A stretch of 20,005 nucleotides of DNA from a virus: positions 1 to 20,005 of IMG/VR virus record IMGVR_UViG_3300031918_000174. One strand, written 5' to 3'. Positions 15,420 through 20,005 of this stretch are shown piece by piece. The notes under the pieces are model-generated. The model was not told where the DNA came from. It saw only the letters and a program-made list of their open reading frames with translations, and did not search any database. The position numbers and the translations under genes were made by a program. Numbering within the stretch: the stretch's first letter is position 1; every line of letters begins with the position of its first letter.

Positions 15420-15761
15420 TTAAATTTTATTTTGTTGAATAATATTTATATCCAGATAAAAATCAGCCCATATATTCATCGTGTAAACTACTCTCCCGTT
15501 AGGCTTATCGTAATGCGGTTTGATATGCTCTTCTTTCCACATGTTTCCGGTGAAACAATCAGAAAGAGATTGCATAAGCTCTTCGACTGGCTTAGCTTCA
15601 TCAATCCACGGCATTGCCATGATATCCATATCGGAGGACAGACTACCATGAAGACCTAATGCCCAACCGCAGTCAAGTGCAGAATTCATCAAGTCCGGCC
15701 ATATACTCGCATAAAATGCAGCCTTTCCGTTTTGTGTAATACGTTCCCTGCTTTTTGCCAT
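15420..15761 (-). CDS. Nucleotidyltransferase-like small phage protein
   Basis: A 113-residue protein from ATG 15761 (MAKSRERITQ). A GTG at 15767 in the same frame overlaps the preceding TGA and is a possible alternative start. The core reads ALGLHGSLSSDMDIMAMPW (residues 34-52) with a later strand FYLDINII (101-108). The GS ... DxD ... D layout recalls the DNA polymerase beta-type nucleotidyltransferase fold (Gly39-Ser40, Asp44, Asp46, Asp104), but the spacing from GS to DxD is much shorter than in classical members. Phage homologues I recall keep HGSLxxDLDLIAVPW and a final YIDLSV. It lies between terminase and portal genes. Activity and substrate are unknown. Confidence 0.7.
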   Translation of the reverse strand: MAKSRERITQNGKAAFYASIWPDLMNSALDCGWALGLHGSLSSDMDIMAMPWIDEAKPVEELMQSLSDCFTGNMWKEEHIKPHYDKPNGRVVYTMNIWADFYLDINIIQQNKI

Positions 15762-15763
15762 AA

Positions 15764-15922
15764 TCACTTATTTAAAATCCCAAACAAACAAGTCAAAACG
15801 AAACAAACGGCTGTAAATGGACGCTCCATTGATATTCCGTTTTCTGATATTGTAGTTTTCCCAACGAACGCGCCTAAAGCGAGTATCACAAGGATTATTG
15901 TTATGTAAATTGTTATTTTCAT
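15764..15922 (-). CDS. Small two-helix membrane protein (52 aa)
   Basis: An unlisted short gene starting at ATG 15922, 2 bases after the terminase stop, and ending in TGA at 15764-15766, where it overlaps the GTG of the next frame. It encodes 52 residues: a first hydrophobic helix (ITIYITIILVILALGAFVG, residues 3-21), a short polar loop with KTTISENGISMERP, and a second hydrophobic helix (FTAVCFVLTCLFGIL, 36-50) ending NK. It thus looks like an inner-membrane hairpin. Positive charges are few (Lys2, Lys22, Arg34, Lys52). Its role is unknown; small size and topology allow holin-like or superinfection-exclusion roles, but its place between terminase and portal genes does not favour either. Confidence 0.75.
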   Translation of the reverse strand: MKITIYITIILVILALGAFVGKTTISENGISMERPFTAVCFVLTCLFGILNK

Positions 15923-15924
15923 GT

Positions 15925-17403
15925 TTAATAGAATATTCCTGATATGTTTTGTTTTTCTTTTTGGTTTCTCATTTCAATAGTTCCGGTCAATGTATCTTCA
16001 GCATCGTCATGTGCATTTCCACCCTCTTTCCTATATGAAGTTATATGCCTTGCAAACTCTGGCCATCTCCTTTTCCAGTCGGAGGGGAAATAAGTCAAGT
16101 TCTGAACCTCAGAAGACTTTGTAAATATGCGAACCTGTTTGTTTTCGCTCTGATTGAACCAATTTACTTTAGTTCTATCATTCCTGATTATTCTCAACTG
16201 CCTTTCAACGTTTCTTGCAAACCCCCTTCCGGCACCGTTACTTTCAATGTTTATTTTTTCAGTCCCGTTTTCGCTAAGCATTTTAGCGGTTGCTGGTTCT
16301 GTATATTCCATTGCCTTATCAGTGTAGAGAACGTCTGTAATAAAGTTCCCAATCTCAGTTTCAGTATAGCAAATAGAACATAGATAATCACTACCTGTAT
16401 CCGCAGTGTCTGTGTAGTTCTTTTTGATAGCTGCTTGAGTGTATGGAATCATTTCGTAGGTCTTGAACTCTCCATACATTAAACCTTCAATCGGTTTTGG
16501 ATTTTGCATGTATTGAGTTTCAAAAACATACGAGTTGTTGTCTTTCAACTTATAAAGCTCTTCAAGTGTATGCTTATGCTCCCACAATGCTTTCTCGTTT
16601 CCGTCTTCGTCAATCTGAATAACTGGCAATGAGATAACCGTCCATTCTCCACCTTCTTTAGCGTCTCCCTCTAGCTCAATTAAATATCCACATAGATCAT
16701 GTTCATGCAATCTCTGCATGATTATGATAATGGGAGTTTCTCTACTGTTTACGCGACTCCTGATTGTTGTTTCAAACCGCTGATTTACCTTTTCTCTCAA
16801 AGTTTCAGACAGTGCATCTTCTGGTTTTATCGGGTCATCTATAATAATTGCACCCGCAAACTCGGAATCATAGAAGGGTATAAAGAGGTCTATTTCTTCT
16901 TTTTCCTTGTCTTCAACTTCCTTTTCGGGAGCGACAATCCCAGCACCGAACCCAGTAACCTGACCGCCTGTTGAGACTGCATAAAATCCACCTCCCTGAG
17001 CCGTGTACCACTTTTTGTTATTGCGACTTGTAGTCCTAGCATCGAATAACTGTCTGTAATAATCTGACTCTATCGTTTCTCGAATCTCTCTTGAATTGTC
17101 TAATACAAGGTCATCGGAGTACGATAGGTGGATAAACTTCGACTTAGGGTTTATTGCAAATCCCTCAGTTACGAAGTTCTTAACTACTATCTCAGTTTTC
17201 GAGTACCGTGGAGCAATATTGAAAATGACTTTTTTTAATTCACCGCTAAGAACTCTATCCAGCGTTTCGCATATGATTTTATGGTGATCTCCGATTATAA
17301 ACTTTTCGCCCGTTTTCTCCTTAAAAGAGAATCTAGTGTAATTGAGTGTACTTTCTAAAGCCCATGTCTTCTTTATGTCTATATCACGAATATCAGTATT
17401 CAT
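15925..17403 (-). CDS. terL: Terminase large subunit
   Basis: A 492-residue packaging motor. ATPase domain: degenerate Walker A NIAPRYSKTE (residues ~62-71), Walker B AIIIDDP (185-191) and coupling motif MQRLHEHDL (229-237). The RNase H-like nuclease domain has acidic positions in TDTADTGSDY (Asp332, Asp335), NIESNGAG (Glu387) and HDDAEDTL (Asp466/467, Asp470). It translocates DNA into the prohead through the portal and cuts the concatemer. A Lys/Glu-rich insert at ~159-183 (APEKEVEDKEKEEIDLF) precedes Walker B. The start lies inside the end of the small subunit gene (11-base overlap). A TTG or later ATG is not needed: MNTDIRDID is well placed. Confidence 0.95.
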   Translation of the reverse strand: MNTDIRDIDIKKTWALESTLNYTRFSFKEKTGEKFIIGDHHKIICETLDRVLSGELKKVIFNIAPRYSKTEIVVKNFVTEGFAINPKSKFIHLSYSDDLVLDNSREIRETIESDYYRQLFDARTTSRNNKKWYTAQGGGFYAVSTGGQVTGFGAGIVAPEKEVEDKEKEEIDLFIPFYDSEFAGAIIIDDPIKPEDALSETLREKVNQRFETTIRSRVNSRETPIIIIMQRLHEHDLCGYLIELEGDAKEGGEWTVISLPVIQIDEDGNEKALWEHKHTLEELYKLKDNNSYVFETQYMQNPKPIEGLMYGEFKTYEMIPYTQAAIKKNYTDTADTGSDYLCSICYTETEIGNFITDVLYTDKAMEYTEPATAKMLSENGTEKINIESNGAGRGFARNVERQLRIIRNDRTKVNWFNQSENKQVRIFTKSSEVQNLTYFPSDWKRRWPEFARHITSYRKEGGNAHDDAEDTLTGTIEMRNQKEKQNISGIFY

Positions 17404-17812
17404 TATTCATGCTTTTGTAAAGCTCTTTTATCTCATCTTTGCTCAATACCCTTGCAGTCGGGAGGTCTTTCCCGTTTGTAGTCAAATCGACATTTTCTCC
17501 GTAGCCCTCTTTTCTTCCTAGCGTTGACATAAAGTATCGGAGCATGCTTGGGTCGGGTCGTTCTTTCCAGCCAATAAACTTACCTGTTTCATCTCTATCA
17601 GGAACACCTAAAGCAACAATTCGCCCCATTGTGACACATTCGTCTAGGAGTGCACCTTTGAAGTCGTCAATTGTACTCTTGAACAATTCGTCTTCTTTCG
17701 CCCAGTCATAAACCGCCTGCCTTGACACGCTAAAAGCCTTTGCAATGGAGGTTATATTTCCATTGCAGGCTTGTGATACTTCTTTGAACTTTTTTAATGT
17801 TGGTTTTTTCAT
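17393..17812 (-). CDS. terS: Terminase small subunit
   Basis: A 139-residue protein directly before the large subunit and overlapping it by 11 bases. Residues ~16-41 (CNGNITSIAKAFSVSRQAVYDW) form a helix-turn-helix of the type that recognises the packaging site. The middle helix (ELFKSTIDDFKGALLDECVTMGRI) would mediate ring assembly. The segment RPDPSMLRYFMSTLGRKEGY and the C-terminus (VLSKDEIKELYKSM) resemble small terminases of Bacteroidota phages; the C-terminus likely contacts the large subunit. The ATG at 17812 follows the unusual sequence CGCACGCGCGC, which stands out in AT-rich surroundings. Confidence 0.88.
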   Translation of the reverse strand: MKKPTLKKFKEVSQACNGNITSIAKAFSVSRQAVYDWAKEDELFKSTIDDFKGALLDECVTMGRIVALGVPDRDETGKFIGWKERPDPSMLRYFMSTLGRKEGYGENVDLTTNGKDLPTARVLSKDEIKELYKSMNNEY

Positions 17813-17846
17813 GCGCGCGTGCGAGAACTGTCAAGTTTGTCAATTA

Positions 17847-18107
17847 TCAATCAATATCGTTTGTGAAAATCAAAGTTGGCGTATTTTCGATACACTCACG
17901 AATAGATACCCTGAAAGGCTCGTTATCGTGGTCATTGTCTTCCCAAATGTTTATGAATTTATCATCCCATTGATCTTCGGGTATTTCTTCTACTTTATCA
18001 ATCTGCATCTGACAGATAGTTTCAAAAAAACATTCTTTCGCTTGCTCTTCTGTTTCTCCAGAGAAAGCATAGCAATGATCTTCGCAATAAAATTTGAAAA
18101 CTTTCAT
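17847..18107 (-). CDS. Small acidic conserved phage protein (86 aa)
   Basis: An 86-residue strongly acidic protein (VEEIPEDQWDDKFINIWEDNDHDNEP, residues ~38-65, described rather than quoted in full elsewhere). The N-terminus MKVFKFYCEDHCYAFSGETE predicts a beta strand pair, and then a helix with two Cys. I have seen similar small proteins (MKVFKFxC...E, VEEIPExxWD...EDND) in the packaging regions of related phages, but know no function. It is soluble, with no zinc-binding pattern that I trust. It lies 11 bases after the ParB-like gene and 34 bases before the small terminase. Confidence 0.72.
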   Translation of the reverse strand: MKVFKFYCEDHCYAFSGETEEQAKECFFETICQMQIDKVEEIPEDQWDDKFINIWEDNDHDNEPFRVSIRECIENTPTLIFTNDID

Positions 18108-18118
18108 AATCGCTCTTT

Positions 18119-18829
18119 TTATTCTACCTTTTCTATCATATTTTCAAACAATTCTCCCTTTATTACCTTATCTCCAGGTTGAAACCCAAAACGAAGCATA
18201 AACGATTCTTTAGCCTCAGCTGTATCGAAGTTAATCATAACGTAAGACTCCATGTCTTTAGCTGCACTTTCCGAAGCCTCTTTGACTTGTTTCTTTACGT
18301 CCTTTACGTGTCGCTTGTCAATCTCCTTTTGAATTTGAACCGGAGCAAGCATTTCATTGAACTGATTTGCTATGCTAACCTCTGTTTCCGTCTGCATGGT
18401 AAAGTCAATTCCAATCAAACTCAAATCTTCGTCTGATAATCCGGCATTCTTGTAGTCAATGTCTGGAATCAACTCACGGAGCTTGTCAAAATCAAAAGTA
18501 CCTGAAACGTTCACGTTGTTGAAAAAAATGTTCAACTCTTTTTCTGTCTTCAAGTCAACTGAAATGAGTTCCACTTTCAATAGATAATCAACCTCTGGAT
18601 AGTTATTCAACTCGTCCAGTATATAAAGCTTTTGGTGTCCTGAAACGAGCGTGTTGTTTGTCATTTGATTGACAACCATTCCACCAACAACCCCATATTG
18701 TTTAATCGACTTCTTTAGAAGCTTTTTCGCCTCATTTGAAATCTTACGTGGATTATAACTTGCAGGGTGAATCTTTGAACGGAGTATTTCAACCGTTTCG
18801 CTTTTGAAATATTTATTTAGCTCTTCCAT
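18119..18829 (-). CDS. ParB/Srx N-terminal domain protein
   Basis: A 236-residue protein from ATG 18829 (MEELNKYF). A TTG two codons upstream overlaps the previous TGA and is an alternative start. Residues ~14-65 form a ParB/sulfiredoxin-type domain: IHPASYNPRKISNEAKKLLKK, then SIKQYGVVGGMVVNQ, then the box LVSGHQKLYILDEL, where Lys stands at the place of the usual Arg of GHxR. The second half contains LNIFFNNVNVSGTFDFDKL, an Ala/Lys/Glu helix (VKKQVKEASESAAKDMES) and a C-terminal alpha/beta piece (NFDTAEAKESFMLRFGF). Phage members of this group sit ahead of the terminase genes. Nuclease, nucleotide-binding or DNA-modification roles have been proposed for relatives; I cannot choose from sequence. 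Confidence 0.82.
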   Translation of the reverse strand: MEELNKYFKSETVEILRSKIHPASYNPRKISNEAKKLLKKSIKQYGVVGGMVVNQMTNNTLVSGHQKLYILDELNNYPEVDYLLKVELISVDLKTEKELNIFFNNVNVSGTFDFDKLRELIPDIDYKNAGLSDEDLSLIGIDFTMQTETEVSIANQFNEMLAPVQIQKEIDKRHVKDVKKQVKEASESAAKDMESYVMINFDTAEAKESFMLRFGFQPGDKVIKGELFENMIEKVE

Positions 18830-18831
18830 AA

Positions 18832-19143
18832 TCAATTTTTCTTTATCGGAACGTTACACAAAACCTCCGCAGTACAAGTACCGCCCAAATAGTCAAACGT
18901 AATTGCTGCAATCGCTCGACCCTGAACTGTTTTCAATCCGTCGTAATTCAGCTCTCTTTTTTCGAGAACCTCAATTGCTTTCTTGTATCCTTCTTTCACT
19001 CCGAAATTCACCGTTCGATTAATCGGCTTTTCTGATAGTCGCTGCTGAATCCGTTCTTTTACCTCTTGAACCTCGCTTTCGGTCGGAGGCGGTGACTGGG
19101 TACCTAAATTCTGTTGAATCAGGTTTAAATCTTGTTTGTTCAT
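18832..19143 (-). CDS. Hypothetical phage protein (103 aa)
   Basis: A 103-residue protein starting MNKQDLNLIQQNLG at ATG 19143, which overlaps the stop of the preceding gene as ATGA. A frame extension to 19170 exists inside the previous gene but is less likely. The first third is a polar helix with SPPPTESEVQEVKERIQQRL. The rest is an alpha/beta piece: TVNFGVKEGYKKAIEVLEK, then ITFDYLGGTCTAEVLCNVPIKKN. I do not recognise the family. Its stop overlaps the TTG that opens the ParB-like frame. Being inside the ParB/PAPS cluster suggests a role before or at packaging. Confidence 0.72.
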   Translation of the reverse strand: MNKQDLNLIQQNLGTQSPPPTESEVQEVKERIQQRLSEKPINRTVNFGVKEGYKKAIEVLEKRELNYDGLKTVQGRAIAAITFDYLGGTCTAEVLCNVPIKKN

Positions 19144-19664
19144 GATTCTTCCACATAAAGGGTTGAACAAATAATCTGAGGATCCTCACCGATATAATTC
19201 AAGTGATAATCCATGAGAGTTGGCATTTTCATTTCGTCAATGCACTGAATCTTTGTTGACTCAATCTCTTCCATTGTGGCCTCACGAATCAAATCAATGT
19301 CGTAAGTTTCGTAATCATGCTCCAACAAAAGGCAGTCAACGGCACTTTCTTCACTTTGTGCTATAATCCAGAACTTCTCTCCGTCAACTTCGACAATGTA
19401 AATCTTCCACTTTCCGTCATTCTTTCTCTCTTCGAAAGGAGTATCAACCGAAAGGAAAATAGGTGGTTGTGTTTGTCCACTGACAATACCTATCCAAATA
19501 CGTTTTGTTTCGACAATCTTTTGAATTTCTTCGTCAGTGAGTTGCCAACACGAAATGCATTCAGTTCCGTTGCTGAATACTGGAAGAGAACTACACTCTT
19601 CGTCTGTCATACTTTCCGGTTTGCCCAGAACTTTGTTTTGCTCTTTAAATTCAATCGGTTTCAT
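19140..19664 (-). CDS. Two-part conserved phage protein (174 aa)
   Basis: Residues 1-~80 (starting MKPIEFKEQNKVLGKPES) belong to a small family I know from phages and prophages: MKPIEFxExN, then ISCWQLTDEEIQKI, then TKRIWIGIVSGQTQPPIFLSV. No function is established for it. From about residue 80 a second module begins, KWKIYIVEVDGEKFWIIAQS, that resembles a different group of small phage proteins starting MKIYxVEIxGEKxWIxA, so the gene may be a fusion. The C-terminus is acidic with three Cys in total. It starts 17 bases after the PAPS-reductase-like gene and ends in an ATGA overlap with the 103-residue gene. Soluble; no membrane segment. Confidence 0.78.
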   Translation of the reverse strand: MKPIEFKEQNKVLGKPESMTDEECSSLPVFSNGTECISCWQLTDEEIQKIVETKRIWIGIVSGQTQPPIFLSVDTPFEERKNDGKWKIYIVEVDGEKFWIIAQSEESAVDCLLLEHDYETYDIDLIREATMEEIESTKIQCIDEMKMPTLMDYHLNYIGEDPQIICSTLYVEES

Positions 19665-19681
19665 AAATCACACTTTTTTAA

Positions 19682-20005
19682 TTATTTATTATCATAGTCC
19701 CATAGAATCTTACGGCTCATTGGAAACGCCTTTAAAATCTTTTCCAAATCCCCCGGATAGTTCTTTCTCAAATACAGAAAACAATCCAGGTTAAACCCGA
19801 CACCACCCGAAGCGTTCTTTCCGTATCGAACCGGTTCAGGAAGTTTATTTTGTCGCATGTAAGCCAAAACGTCTTTGTTAGTCCAATCGTCCAAAGGATA
19901 AACCTTGCCTAAATTCTGACTATTTTCGTATGTCATTAGCATTAACCGCCTATTGAGCGAATCAGCTTTTTTCATGCCGTAAAACGAATACTGAATGCCA
20001 GTTTT
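19682..20005 (-). CDS. PAPS reductase-like protein (partial, N-terminus beyond window)
   Basis: The frame is open from the right edge to the stop at 19682; the nearest ATG at 19975 is internal, because codons upstream (TGIQYSFYG) continue in frame and match the family. About 106 C-terminal residues are visible. They carry the hallmark end of phage PAPS-reductase/ATP-sulfurylase-like (adenine nucleotide alpha-hydrolase) proteins: YGMKKADSLNRRLML, VYPLDDWTNKDVLAYMRQNKLP, and NYPGDLEKILKAFPMSRK. In bacteria the fold handles sulphur donors; phage copies near ParB-like genes are often suspected of DNA modification, which is inference. The nucleotide-binding P loop would be in the missing part. Confidence 0.88.
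   Translation of the reverse strand, partial: KTGIQYSFYGMKKADSLNRRLMLMTYENSQNLGKVYPLDDWTNKDVLAYMRQNKLPEPVRYGKNASGGVGFNLDCFLYLRKNYPGDLEKILKAFPMSRKILWDYDNK

Noticed and set aside
17745-18182. 145-codon plus-strand open frame crossing three minus-strand genes
   Set aside because: It spans the ends of the small terminase, the 86-residue gene and the ParB-like gene; its Phe/Ile-rich product looks like antisense of acidic and Lys-rich codons, not a membrane protein.
19682-19975. A complete 97-residue protein starting at ATG 19975
   Set aside because: Codons upstream of that ATG remain open to the window edge and match the PAPS-reductase family, so the Met is internal and the gene is cut by the edge.
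1-20005. CRISPR array, insertion sequence, integrase or attachment site
   Set aside because: I saw no regularly spaced repeats, transposase or recombinase motifs, or long direct or inverted repeats. The tRNA shows no visible duplicated 3' end elsewhere in the window.

Overview
This window is a contiguous block of tailed-phage (siphovirus-type) structural genes, from a phage or prophage, all read from the minus strand. The host is probably a member of the Bacteroidota. The DNA is AT-rich, most start codons lack a Shine-Dalgarno sequence, and the one good promoter candidate fits the Bacteroidota TTTG / TAnnTTTG pattern. Several protein families (DUF6706-like connector, the head-fibre-like protein, PAPS-reductase plus ParB-like genes ahead of the terminase) also match phages of that group as I know them. 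No integrase, repressor, lysis or replication gene lies in the window, so lifestyle cannot be told.

In transcription order (right to left): a PAPS-reductase-like gene cut by the right edge; a two-part conserved phage protein; a 103-aa hypothetical; a ParB/Srx-domain protein; an 86-aa acidic protein; terminase small and large subunits; a 52-residue two-helix membrane protein; a 113-aa protein with nucleotidyltransferase-like motifs; 62-aa and 39-aa small proteins; and the portal. A 380-bp non-genic gap follows. It holds what looks like the tail end of a homing endonuclease (NUMOD-type motif), a factor-independent terminator and a promoter for the capsid genes. Next come a scaffold-like protein, a head decoration/fibre protein, the major capsid protein, four connector/neck/tail-completion genes and the tail tube. 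A hairpin and a tRNA-Thr(UGU) then interrupt the tail module. They are followed by the tail assembly chaperone, with a -1 frameshift on a run of nine T, the 1458-aa tape measure, a distal tail protein, and a tail-tip/receptor-binding protein of more than 1000 residues that runs off the left edge without a stop.

The genes form a tightly packed late operon. Many neighbours are joined by ATGA or TAATG overlaps, which suggests translational coupling. The packaging half (terminase to portal) and the capsid/tail half appear to be separate transcription units, split at the terminator and promoter near 13.3-13.4 kb. The most informative points are the frameshifted chaperone, the endonuclease remnant in frame behind the portal stop, the tRNA embedded in the tail operon, and three small genes supported by junctions and composition (residues 15764-15922, 15108-15227, and the frameshift extension 8245-8505).
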